DNA of 7,992 nt, from the NCBI GenBank assembly GCA_903932385.1, contig CAIZGA010000135.1:1-7992 (forward strand), read 5' to 3'. Positions 1-6,534 of the stretch are shown here, one piece after another (positions within the stretch are counted from its first letter, which is position 1; every line of letters starts with the position of its first letter). The notes beneath the pieces were generated by a model. It searched no databases. It was not told the DNA's origin and saw nothing but the letters and a program-made list of their open reading frames with translations. A program made the translations under genes and the position numbers. The DNA comes from an uncultured Acidobacteriota bacterium (lineage in GTDB: Bacteria > Acidobacteriota > Terriglobia > Terriglobales > Acidobacteriaceae).

Positions 1-19
1 TCCCAGGGAGGACCAATCT

Positions 20-713
20 ATGATTTTGGGCCCAGACCAAACAATCGGAGGCATTTATCGGCTGTTCAGGAAATGTTCGGGCGGTGCAGACTGTGGTGTT
101 TTGGGGGTAAACGGTTCCATTCGCCCGTCTTGTTTGGACAAGGTCCTGTGCGCGCTGCAGGTTAATGGCCGCGTGTTTATTGACTTTGGGGGCGGAGACG
201 GGCGAGCGCAAGTTGCCTCTCTCCTCAAAGGGGCAATCAGCGCTTACGGGTACGAACTTCCAGCAAACAAAGCGCACCAATTTGTTTTGAATGCCGTCCT
301 TTCAAAATGTCCAGAGGATGTGATCACACGAGTTCATTGGATTTCCAAGGACATCGACGAGCTTGCCGAGCTTCCCGACGGCACCGCGTCCTGCGCCTTC
401 AGCTTTTGGGTGGGGATCCCGCTCGCCACGCAGGAGAAAATCCTGAGCTTGTGTGCATCATCCCTTTCTATACGGTCCGTTTGTGTTTTTCGAGACTCGA
501 AATGGCGCGCTCCTGAGGACGGTGAGGTTTGAAAATTCGCTTGGTCAAATGGCCATTCGCTCACCCGATTTATTTACAGTTATCCGCTTTTTAGCGGAAA
601 TGTCTTCGCTCAACAAGCAGGCTTGCATGGAATGGCATCTGGAACAATGTGTCAATACCGCGATGTATGGTTCGGGACAACGGCATTTAGCATGGGTGCT
701 CCACAGGTACTAG
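20..713 (+). CDS. SAM-dependent methyltransferase-like protein (DOT1-like Rossmann fold), two exons
   Basis: Joined exons 20-521 and 580-713 give 211 aa. Residues 52-61 read VFIDFGGGDG, a good motif I (SAM-binding loop) of class I methyltransferases. It is followed by a second strand ending in YGYEL, where E79 sits at the usual ribose-binding acidic position. DID at 111-113 and AFSFWVGIP at 126-134 fit the later strands and the motif IV region. The spacing recalls the DOT1/histone-lysine methyltransferase-like group, but substrate and specificity cannot be read from the sequence. Splicing turns the exon 1 end into WRAPED-V-IRFLAEMSSL and adds a well-formed C-terminus ending in LAWVLHRY. The frame is open upstream of the ATG to the window edge (PREDQS precedes M), so the ATG at 20 may be internal and the protein longer. 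No partner gene is evident. Confidence 0.7.
522..579 (+). other. Spliceosomal intron, 58 bases, in the methyltransferase-like gene
   Basis: The donor is GAC-G|GTGAGG and the acceptor is a pyrimidine-rich ATTTATTTACAG. Exon 1 ends in phase 1 and exon 2 supplies the two missing bases, so G|TT encodes Val and the reading frame runs on to the stop at 711-713. Without splicing exon 1 ends at a TGA nine bases into the intron. This is one of the two clearest introns in the window and sets the size class (about 60-80 bases) for the others. Confidence 0.85.
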
Positions 714-1201
714 TGCTGAGGAGCCCAGCCCGCCGCAGCTGCGGCCATCTCTGCGAGCCGTGGACGCCGGCGCAACCGCCGCAGGCGTCGGCGCAACCGC
801 CGCAGGCGTCGGCGAGGGCAGCGGCGGCGGTGCGGGGCGGCAGGCGTGGCTGGATGCTGGATGTGCTGCCGCCTCCGCAACGCTGTAGTGACAGTGTTGT
901 CAGCGGCGCCTCTGCCGTAGGTGACAAGGGAATGGGGCGGTGGGGGCTGAGAATCATGATGAGTACTGCTGTGTGCCCCGCAGCCTGCCTCCGGGACGCG
1001 AGCCCGGCCCGAGCACCAACTGACCGGCAGGAAAGTGTGTGGGTGGTAATTTTTTTTGAGGAGCATGTGGAGGGTCTGGTCTCTCTTGAGCGAGACTCGG
1101 GCGGCTTTATTAAACGAAGTGTGCCGCCCGCAATTCACAGCGCGGAATCGTGACGGTCCTCGTAGGGATGATGTTTATGCCGCCGTGCTTGTGTCACTAT
1201 T
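714..1201. other. GC-rich gene-free block
   Basis: I see no supportable gene here. Positions 720-930 are very GC-rich, with many CGCCG/GCGGC steps that create long open frames on both strands. One such minus-strand frame is arginine-rich low-complexity sequence (runs such as CPRRRLRRLRRRLRR) and is best explained by base composition. Positions 930-1200 are mixed sequence with a T-run near 1049 and, read on the minus strand, an AATAAA at about 1107-1112. About 1145-1201 resembles, weakly and with gaps, the sequence following the repeat copy at 7409-7545. Confidence 0.6.
770..811. repeat. Two perfect tandem copies of a 21-bp GC-rich unit
   Basis: The unit 770-790 is repeated exactly at 791-811. 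Each contains CGCAACCGCCGCAGGCGTCG. Flanking sequence (GGACGCCGG before, GGCGAGGGC after) is related but not a full third unit. The 21-base period is a multiple of three, so any frame through it stays open, but neither strand carries a credible protein here. Confidence 0.9.
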
Positions 1202-1343
1202 AGCGTGGGGGTCTGCCTGCGCGTCGCTGACTCCTCTTACTCTGCAAGTCTGCGCCTCTGCTCGTGTATTTTGAAAACCAGAGACAGTAGCCCCTCCCCC
1301 CTCCACGTGCGCGTCACGGTGGCGGCCGTCAGACATGCAATTC
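1202..1343 (-). repeat. Dispersed repeat copy L (inverted relative to copies near 7.4 and 7.9 kb)
   Basis: Read on the minus strand this copy matches 7409-7545. Shared blocks are TGTCTGACGGCC at the start, then a G-rich tract, then a 25-base identical block (1258-1282 here, 7465-7489 there, containing GGTTTTCAAAATACACGAG). After that come GTAAGAGGAGT, AGCGAC, CGCAGGC and CCCCACGCT, with scattered substitutions and no indels. Outside these limits similarity fades. This copy lacks the GCAGGGG..CACTGCCGCCTCAGCG section that precedes the core in the two right-hand copies, so it looks 5'-truncated or diverged. Confidence 0.8.
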
Positions 1344-1415
1344 ATAGTAACTGACTGTATATGATTAACAATTAAAGATCGATATCCCATGTTTTGAATT
1401 TCAAATCTCGCCAAA

Positions 1416-1514
1416 ATGAGAAAGAAGCAGCAGCCAGCTGCCGCAGCCAAAGAAAGCGGGAGACGAATCATTGGCATCAAGAGAAATGGTGCAGGATTCA
1501 GTGGCGGAACTTGA
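1416..1514 (+). CDS. Possible short ORF or first exon, 32 aa, unrecognised
   Basis: An ATG with a favourable context (CCAAAATGA) opens a 32-aa frame starting MRKKQQPAAAAKESGRRIIG and ending at TGA 1512-1514. The product is basic and alanine/glutamine-rich. A second open frame overlaps it (about 1420-1572) and reads through SLASREMVQDSVAELEG and a RRRR cluster to a TAG. A small spliced gene is therefore conceivable. The region lies opposite the 3' end of the minus-strand gene, and both frames could simply be shadows of it. I give this little weight. Confidence 0.15.
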   Translation: MRKKQQPAAAAKESGRRIIGIKRNGAGFSGGT

Positions 1515-2368
1515 AGGCTTGTGTGGTGGTCGTCGACGTCGTGCGGAACAAATCTTTTTTCAAGTTGTCTAGATTGGCGCAAAAACCACTGCTGTTCCAC
1601 CGCCTAGTCGTTTGCTGCTGCCAGAGAACTTGAATTCGAATACCTGTTCTGGATCCAAGTCACGGTGTGCTCGAACGTGAAAGTGTTGGGTTCACCCCGT
1701 TCTCCTTCGATCGTAACACGCAAGCAGTCGTCCGCCGAATTAGCGGTATACATAATCACAACCTTACGATAGCGTGATTCTACTGAGAAAGCAGCACTAA
1801 TTATTCGTGTGGTAACGGGGACGGCATTTTGATTGCGAGCTACTGATTCTTGCATGGAGAAGATAACATCTATCAAGTCATTGACCATGGATCGATCCTG
1901 CAACATGAATGGACCAGAATATTCAACGGGCGAATCTGCAAGGTCACCCATGAATTGGAGCGGCGAGAAATCAAGTGGACCCTTGAATTTCATGGATCGC
2001 TTCTGTGAAAACCCAATGACAAGCTTGAGAACCGTTGATGCGTCGACAAGAGAAAACCCGTGATCATAAAACACGCCGCGGATCCTTGGAAGCAAATTTC
2101 GACGGAGGCATTCCTGATCGTAAAGAACATACCGCCCATGCATGTAGTAGGACACGCCTACAAATGTTTTTGGTGAAGGATCTGCAATAAACAGCACCAG
2201 CGCATCTCGTTCGATAACCGTTTGCTGATTGAATTTCTTCTTTTTCAATTGGGCGCCTGTGATGCAGCCTATCTGGTGAGAATTCTTCTGGAATGGCATA
2301 CTAGGCATAGTAAGTCGGTTTCCCGCGAAAAAAATTGCGCAGCCCGACCGGCGGTGCCGGGCGGCCAT
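1498..2368 (-). CDS. Orphan protein of 254-271 aa, minus strand
   Basis: The ATG at 2368-2366 opens an uninterrupted 254-aa frame to TAG at 1606-1604. An alternative model splices 1589-1643 out and ends at TGA 1500-1498, giving 271 aa. The N-terminal 50 residues are basic and low-scoring (AQLKKKKFNQQ); a start at the later MPSMPFQKN (residue 21) is possible. From about residue 50 the sequence alternates strand- and helix-like stretches: LVLFIADPSPKTFVGVSYY, VDASTVLKLVIGFSQ, LIDVIFSMQE and YRKVVIMYTANSADDC. This suggests a folded alpha/beta domain rather than a chance frame. There is no signal peptide and no clear membrane segment. I recognise no family. It is head to head with the long + strand gene starting about 470 bases away. 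That it is coding is likely; its function is unknown. Confidence 0.6.
1589..1643 (-). other. Possible 55-base intron near the 3' end of the minus-strand gene
   Basis: On the minus strand the donor is CAGAACAG|GTATTCG and the acceptor is GGAACAGCAG|T. Exon 1 (2368 to 1644) ends in phase 2 and joins exon 2 (1588 to 1498) in phase, replacing the tail SNSSSLAAAND with SGFCANLDNLKKDLFR... ending KFRH. The length fits the other introns in the window. The acceptor has no strong pyrimidine tract, and the unspliced frame also closes normally, so this is only an option. Confidence 0.3.
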
Positions 2369-2841
2369 TTGAAACGGGCAATGAATTGAATCAATTCATA
2401 TCACAAACTTGCACTTGCCCTCTTGTGTTCAACCTCCTCATCGAAATACGCATTGATCGTAACGTTTGTGTTCAGTATCCTCCACACTCTGGACTGGCCT
2501 GCCTCCAGCGTTTTCTGTACAGAACAAAATCAGACGAAAACAAGCACTACTTACCTAAATTTGGTTCGTAAAAATTCCTTTCGCCAAGCGACAAGGCACA
2601 ATTCGATCTAGCACTGACCTAAATTTATATTTCCACTTTGCTCATCCGTGGTTCTATATTGCTTTTGTTCTGCACTCAAACTCTCCGTGGCCATCAAGAA
2701 CACCAAGCCGGCAAATTATCGCCATGTTTGTATCTGAATGCCATTGCCCCAAACACCCATCATTACGTTCTTTATTGCCAGATTGATTTTACCGGATTTT
2801 CGGTGTGCAGGACCGAACTCCTTCTTGCCTTGCACAAGAAT
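2369..2841. other. Intergenic region between head-to-head genes
   Basis: This stretch separates the starts of the minus-strand orphan and the long + strand gene, so it should hold both promoters. It is AT-richer than its flanks. It contains a 19-bp palindrome at 2381-2399. The + strand frame is open from about 2623, but its only upstream initiator would be TTG at 2638; no in-frame ATG occurs before 2842. A pyrimidine-containing CGGTGTGCAG at 2801-2810 could be an acceptor for an upstream 5' exon, but I found no donor that pairs with it convincingly. Confidence 0.5.
2381..2399. promoter_or_regulatory. Perfect 19-bp palindrome upstream of the minus-strand gene
   Basis: ATGAATTGAATCAATTCAT has 9-base arms around a single central base. 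It lies about 12 bases upstream of the ATG of the minus-strand gene. A dimeric transcription factor site, or an element in the 5' leader, are both possible. No binding family is recognised. Confidence 0.35.
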
Positions 2842-5409
2842 ATGATCAGAACAAAGGGAGAAGGATCAAGCGATGGTGGTGAGGGGTGCATGGAGGAGAA
2901 AGATGATGATAATGATGATCGCGATGAAGTCCGCGGGCGATCGGTTGGAGAAGGATCAGGTGACGACGACGTTGGTGGAGAGGGGTCCATAGATGAGGAA
3001 GAAGATGATGACTCAAGACTCGAGTCAAGAGTCGACCTGGTAGATTTCAAGAAGTTACGAGAGTATAATTCCATACGCAACGCAGCCAAGAGCATAGAGC
3101 AAGCGAGGAATCTAGATTGGTTGATGCATCCGCTCCTATCATGGCACATTGCACGGTTACTCTGCAGCCCAACAAACGTGCGTAGTACATTTTGGCCCGA
3201 AGATGAATGTGAAGTCCTCCAAGGCACGGATGGCATTAAGAGGAGGGTTCTGGATGCTCCTTCCTGTTTCCTGGATCAGGCGGGTCAGAGTGATATATGG
3301 CTTGCTCTGCTCCAAGCAGCTTTCACAGATTTTCCAGCGCTGCAACCTGTGAATCTCATTTCGAAGCAGCCCGATGGCGATGCTCGGCACGGAGAAACAG
3401 ACGCCGATCATTCCTTTTTGATCAGGTGCGGGGAAACCGTATTCATGCTTTTGGTCGGTAAGACAGAATGGAGATGGAGAAACGCTCAATACAAAACAGA
3501 AGGAACTTACTCAAGGATGTCTGCCTTGTTCCTTCGACGTAAAGAGGTCATGTCACAGTTCGCTGTCATCCGTCCTCGTAATTGCACGCCGTGGGTGCGT
3601 GTTGGTGACAACACATACATGCGAGAAGTCGACGGCGAATCTCTGCTTGACTCTGACAACGATTCGAGCGATGACGAAGGACACAGCGACAGTTCTACTG
3701 ATTCGGACGAAGATGACGAGATTCTGTCCACGGGAGACATTGGTGTGTTTGTTGTTGTGGATGGCGGAAGGCACTCTTACCCTGTAGACGCCCAGCAACC
3801 AAGGACGTTATGGCAGAAGGATGGCAGCAGGTGTTGGAGGATGATGTTCGGTTCCAAGCGGCCCGGTTATTTCGTTAAAAACCAGCCTGTCGCTTTCGTG
3901 GGTCCTGATCCCAGTAACCCAAATCTCGACCGCATTCTGACCCTGATGCCCATCAACAGGTTGGTCCGGGGCGGAATGTTTATGCTTCAAATGGAAGCTC
4001 CGCATCTGCGCAAGATCGCTGAGCAGGCAATCTCAGAGGGCAGTAGAACATTTGAGTTTCGAAATCCGACTGAACTGGGTCGATTGCTCCTCGGTGTATT
4101 CAGGTTTTGTGAAGATATTTTGTGGCAAGCCAATGTAAACGTGGGGTATTCGGCTTTGGGCAAGTCACAGAAGTGGGTAATTGTGGAAGGCATTGAGAAT
4201 AAACTCTTCTTGCCTTTCTCGTTTCATTTTCCAAGCGGCGATGATGACAGTTCGGGAGCAGTTCTGAAGATAAAGCTACATTTGTCAGCGGAAAAGGATG
4301 TGTTGGATGCCCAAATAAAATTCGAGTACATTGGCGAAGAGGGGCCCGGGCGTGAATATCATCGCTGTCCATCATGGCTTGTTAACTTCGCCGACGTAAT
4401 GCTTGGAGCTGAAGGCTGCTCGAATCTACGTGATGGAATGGCTAAGGTTCTTCTAGGTGACGTTGAAACCATTGAAAGCAAGACAGTACCGTCTGCGGAC
4501 TGGTTGACGTCCGGGAAAAAAGGTTGTGCGTGGATGAAACATCATGATATCCCTTATCATCCCTCTGATTTGAAATCGTTGGCTCCAATTTTGCATGTCT
4601 TGGCTGCAAGCGCCTTTCCCGATGGCCCAGTCCATCCAGTTTGCGATTTTGTAAGAAGAGAAACCTTTCGTTATCCGGCCAAAATTCAGGAGTCTGGAGT
4701 TTTTGAGATTCAGGATGCCGAGGGACGGATTGTGTTGAACGTCTGTGCTCACAGAGATTTATCTGAAAAACTAAAACCCGACGGGGGTCGTCTTAGAAAG
4801 TGTGGCCTCGGACCCAAGCCGACCGAGATAGCACTTCGTATATTTATTAGCAGAGGGGAGGTCCTGAGGAGAGGTATTCCAGTGAATCCACCGCCTTTCG
4901 TAAGCCAAGATAATGCTATACAGCAGATCCTAAGAAATTTTTTGCATGAAATCGGCCTGTCTCATAGCGAGGCTCCAAACCTTATCAAGGTATTTAGGGG
5001 GGCAGGCAGTTTGCGTCTCGAAGCACACGCTGCCTGGAAGCGCTGTTTCTTCGCTGACAGAAAACAAGAATTGCAGAAAAAGTGTTTTGATCTTACAAGA
5101 TTTCTCTGCCTTCTTTCTGATGGCGGTGAGCCAACGCAAGTGTCAATGGAATACCAAGTTTCTTATTTGGGAAAGGGGTTCAAACTCCGCGAGGTCGCGA
5201 ACAAAGCCGAGTGGAAGGGAATTGTGCCAGGCGAGACCCGAACAAAGCAGATCATACTGTCCCTTTATCCTGATACAGAACTTGGTTTGGACCTCACACT
5301 CAAGATCATGGTCGGCTTCGATACATTCGATACTTATGATCTTTCCAGATCTGGATATTTCTCAGAGGTCAGCAACTTGAATATTCTGTTCATGCTCTTT
5401 GTGCTCTAA
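2842..5409 (+). CDS. Large acidic orphan protein (long first exon, 842-855 codons)
   Basis: The first in-frame ATG is at 2842 (AAGAATATG, A at -3). The frame then stays open to TAA 5407-5409, but the best model leaves the exon at 5367 and splices on. Residues about 6-60 are an acidic Gly/Ser/Asp/Glu tail built from two related units (GEGSSDGGEG... and GEGSGDDDVGGEGS...). Residues about 264-294 are a second acidic Ser/Asp tract (SDNDSSDDEGHSDSS). Between and after them the protein looks folded, with motifs such as LDWLMHPLLSWHIARLL, FVVVDGGRHSYP, LMPINRLVRGGMFMLQM and AIQQILRNFLHEIGLSHSE, and conserved-looking Cys and Trp residues. I see no transmembrane segment, signal peptide or catalytic motif. 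Acidic tracts of this type are common in nuclear or chromatin-associated proteins; that location is inference. No family is recognised, and the 5' end could include an unseen upstream exon. Confidence 0.75.
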   Translation: MIRTKGEGSSDGGEGCMEEKDDDNDDRDEVRGRSVGEGSGDDDVGGEGSIDEEEDDDSRLESRVDLVDFKKLREYNSIRNAAKSIEQARNLDWLMHPLLSWHIARLLCSPTNVRSTFWPEDECEVLQGTDGIKRRVLDAPSCFLDQAGQSDIWLALLQAAFTDFPALQPVNLISKQPDGDARHGETDADHSFLIRCGETVFMLLVGKTEWRWRNAQYKTEGTYSRMSALFLRRKEVMSQFAVIRPRNCTPWVRVGDNTYMREVDGESLLDSDNDSSDDEGHSDSSTDSDEDDEILSTGDIGVFVVVDGGRHSYPVDAQQPRTLWQKDGSRCWRMMFGSKRPGYFVKNQPVAFVGPDPSNPNLDRILTLMPINRLVRGGMFMLQMEAPHLRKIAEQAISEGSRTFEFRNPTELGRLLLGVFRFCEDILWQANVNVGYSALGKSQKWVIVEGIENKLFLPFSFHFPSGDDDSSGAVLKIKLHLSAEKDVLDAQIKFEYIGEEGPGREYHRCPSWLVNFADVMLGAEGCSNLRDGMAKVLLGDVETIESKTVPSADWLTSGKKGCAWMKHHDIPYHPSDLKSLAPILHVLAASAFPDGPVHPVCDFVRRETFRYPAKIQESGVFEIQDAEGRIVLNVCAHRDLSEKLKPDGGRLRKCGLGPKPTEIALRIFISRGEVLRRGIPVNPPPFVSQDNAIQQILRNFLHEIGLSHSEAPNLIKVFRGAGSLRLEAHAAWKRCFFADRKQELQKKCFDLTRFLCLLSDGGEPTQVSMEYQVSYLGKGFKLREVANKAEWKGIVPGETRTKQIILSLYPDTELGLDLTLKIMVGFDTFDTYDLSRSGYFSEVSNLNILFMLFVL
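2857..3012 (+). repeat. Two imperfect acidic repeat units in the N-terminal tail
   Basis: Unit 1 (2857-2910, 18 codons) and unit 2 (2947-3012, 22 codons) both begin GGAGAAGGATCA and end in a GAT/GAC run. In protein they are GEGSSDGGEGCMEEKDDD and GEGSGDDDVGGEGS followed by IDEEEDDD. They are 36 bases apart. They look like an internal duplication of a low-complexity acidic module with in-frame length change. Confidence 0.7.
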
Positions 5410-5432
5410 AGATTTAATGAAAGTCTTATCAG
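5368..5432 (+). other. Intron, 65 bases, after the long exon
   Basis: The donor is CTCAGAG|GTCAGC and the acceptor TCTTATCAG|GAAAGG, with a TTTAATG stretch as a possible branch region. The exon ends in phase 0, and the next exon (5433-5504, 72 bases) is a whole number of codons. A second acceptor five bases on (GAAAG|GATG, exon from 5438) is also open and shifts the frame to DVVTQHFEVQIEYPNKPVPQ, which also looks like real protein. Confidence 0.55.
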
Positions 5433-5712
5433 GAAAGGATGTCGTCACCCAACATTTCGAGGTCCAAATCGAGTATCCCAACAAGCCGGTACCCCAATTC
5501 GCAGGTGAGCTCCAGTTGCGCTCCACTGCAGTCAGGACGCGATTATATCAACGTAAATCGTGTATCACTCGTGACTCATCTGTTTAGATAACGGTGTCGC
5601 TTTTCTGCGCCGTAAAAAACGCGCAGTCCCTCCAAAACATACGCACAGTTATCCAGACCACCGCTGCGGCAAATTTCTTTTCGATTGATGCGCGATACCT
5701 TGTGCGGATCAT
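5433..5712 (+). CDS. Short exons continuing the long gene (5433-5504 and 5588-5712)
   Basis: With acceptor 5432 the first exon encodes 24 residues (ERMSSPNISRSKS...PNSQ). The second, from 5588, reads ITVSLFCAVKNAQSLQNIRT and then IQTTAAANFFSIDARYLVRI before a TAG at 5720-5722, which the next splice avoids. The second exon has well-behaved protein composition, with hydrophobic and helical character. An alternative path uses acceptor 5437 (HFEVQIEYPNK frame) and either ends at a TGA near 5685 or rejoins the IQTTAAANFF frame through an acceptor at 5647-5648. Which path is used cannot be settled from sequence alone. The product is unrecognised. Confidence 0.45.
5505..5587 (+). other. Intron, 83 bases
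   Basis: The donor CGCAG|GTGAGC is close to a perfect consensus. The acceptor ACTCATCTGTTTAG|ATAACG has a pyrimidine-rich approach and a GTGACTC that could serve as branch site. Used with the 72-base exon, phase 0 is kept on both sides. Confidence 0.6.
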
Positions 5713-5787
5713 GTATCTGTAGTCGTCACGGTGCCACGTGCACGTGGTATCTCCAAATATTTCTGACACCTGCCTTTCTCTGAATAG
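5713..5787 (+). other. Probable intron, 75 bases
   Basis: The 3' end is convincing: TTCTGACACC branch-like sequence, then TGCCTTTCTCTGAATAG. The donor is less certain. GTATCT at 5713 leaves the exon in phase 2 and leads into the frame CQEPAAQPMPVPRASG. GTGCGG at 5702 leaves it in phase 0 and leads directly into MSGAGGSADASSP. The interval also contains the 14-bp palindrome at 5734-5747. If 5788 is instead a true start codon, this interval would be promoter rather than intron. Confidence 0.5.
5734..5747. promoter_or_regulatory. 14-bp palindrome with two CACGTG cores
   Basis: CCACGTGCACGTGG is a perfect palindrome made of two CACGTG hexamers sharing the central GTGCAC. CACGTG is the classic E-box/G-box bound by bHLH or bZIP dimers. 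It lies 40 bases upstream of the ATG at 5788. That position would suit a promoter, whereas the splice model puts it within an intron. Function is inference. Confidence 0.3.
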
Positions 5788-6465
5788 ATGTCAGGAGCCG
5801 GCGGCTCAGCCGATGCCAGTTCCCCGTGCCTCTGGTGCCGTTCCTATCGATACTATTTTCTGGAACTACCCAGTGCAGATTTCAAACTCTCATCCTGTTC
5901 AGCGCCGCGGACCGACAGGGCTGTCCCCCGAGACTTCACGAAGGGATTACTTCTCGACAACTTTAAAGAACTATTCAGCAGCTTGGACGGCCTCGTGTTC
6001 GACGAAATAAAGGCTAGGCTTTGTCTCAAGGAACTGACACCAGTGTGGCTTAGATGCTCTGCTAACTCGATCCTGAAGAGACTGTGCGACCTATTTGATC
6101 CATATTTTGGCTGTGACCTATATGGCGAGACACCCTGCAAACAAACCGGGCGCAGCAAAACGAAGCTGTTGAACGACGCAGCAGACCCTGCAATCGAAAA
6201 GTCTAGTGGCCACCGCCTGTGCGCTACTGTGGCACCCGGGGGGAAAAGGCTTGATCCACCTGCGAGCTCTGTCGGAGATTCATGTGTGGGGGTTTCAGAT
6301 TGTGAATCAGACGAGTCTGACCAGTTTGGTGTGTCACATGGGGGGAAGAGGCTTGATCCACCATCATGTGTGGGATGTTCATATTGTGATTCGCACGCAA
6401 CTGGGGAAACAAACACGAAGGTTGAATCCCAGGTTGTTCCCATTTGCAAGTTTCTAATCATTTAG
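5788..6465 (+). CDS. Orphan coding segment with C-terminal GGKRLDPP repeats
   Basis: An open frame runs from ATG 5788 to TAG 6463-6465 (225 aa). The middle looks like genuine protein: TKGLLLDNFKELFSSLDGLV, FDEIKARLCLKELTPVWL, SILKRLCDLFDPYFGCDLYG, a mostly helical cysteine-containing stretch. The C-terminal third is polar, with two repeat units starting GGKRLDPP. The 5' part is ambiguous. A second frame over 5789-5834 (CQEPAAQPMPVPRAS) can be joined to this one through a possible 68-base intron at 5835-5902 (donor TCTG|GTGCCG, acceptor CATCCTGTTCAG). Near the 3' end CAG|GTTGTT at 6433 can act as donor to the next exon. It may be an independent gene or an inner part of the gene beginning at 2842. 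No family is recognised. Confidence 0.5.
   Translation: MSGAGGSADASSPCLWCRSYRYYFLELPSADFKLSSCSAPRTDRAVPRDFTKGLLLDNFKELFSSLDGLVFDEIKARLCLKELTPVWLRCSANSILKRLCDLFDPYFGCDLYGETPCKQTGRSKTKLLNDAADPAIEKSSGHRLCATVAPGGKRLDPPASSVGDSCVGVSDCESDESDQFGVSHGGKRLDPPSCVGCSYCDSHATGETNTKVESQVVPICKFLII
6229..6392 (+). repeat. Two-unit degenerate tandem repeat inside coding sequence
   Basis: Unit 1 spans about 6229-6309 and unit 2 about 6331-6392. Both start GTGNCAC..GGGGGAAnAGG followed by CTTGATCCACC, and both carry CATGTGTGGG and a TTGTGA(A)TC-like end. In the 5788 frame they read GGKRLDPP...SCVGVSDCESD and GGKRLDPPSCVGCSYCDSHA, so motif order is kept while unit 2 is shorter. The paired Cys residues (C.G.S.C.S pattern) recur in both. 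Confidence 0.7.
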
Positions 6466-6534
6466 TATATTGACCGATCCAAAGAGTAGTGATGCTGAGA
6501 GCTTGATTATTTTACTATTCGGAATTCGAGGGTG

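Noticed and set aside
710..1138. Minus-strand frame of 142 aa, arginine-rich at the end
   Set aside because: It spans the GC-rich tandem repeat block; its long open frame and Arg runs follow from base composition.
623..1153. Plus-strand frame of 176 aa overlapping the same block
   Set aside because: It overlaps the well-supported second exon of the methyltransferase-like gene in another frame and is Ala/Pro/Gln low complexity.
2638..2841. N-terminal extension of the large orphan starting at 2638 with a hydrophobic, signal-like LIRGSILLLFCTQTL
   Set aside because: The codon at 2638 is TTG, not ATG. In a spliced eukaryotic gene the first in-frame ATG at 2842 is more credible, and the acidic tail that follows does not suit a secreted protein.
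3000..3030. Palindrome GACTCGAGTC inside the long exon
   Set aside because: It is a short 10-bp palindrome within coding sequence, and nothing around it suggests a regulatory role.
2772..3236. Minus-strand frame rich in Ser
   Set aside because: It is the antisense of the GAT/GAA-rich acidic tail, which always reads as Ser-rich on the other strand.
6206..6457. Alternative frame reading GGKGLIHLRALSE and GGRGLIHHHVWD in the repeat
   Set aside because: The repeat is open in more than one frame, but only the 5788 frame continues into convincing coding sequence upstream.
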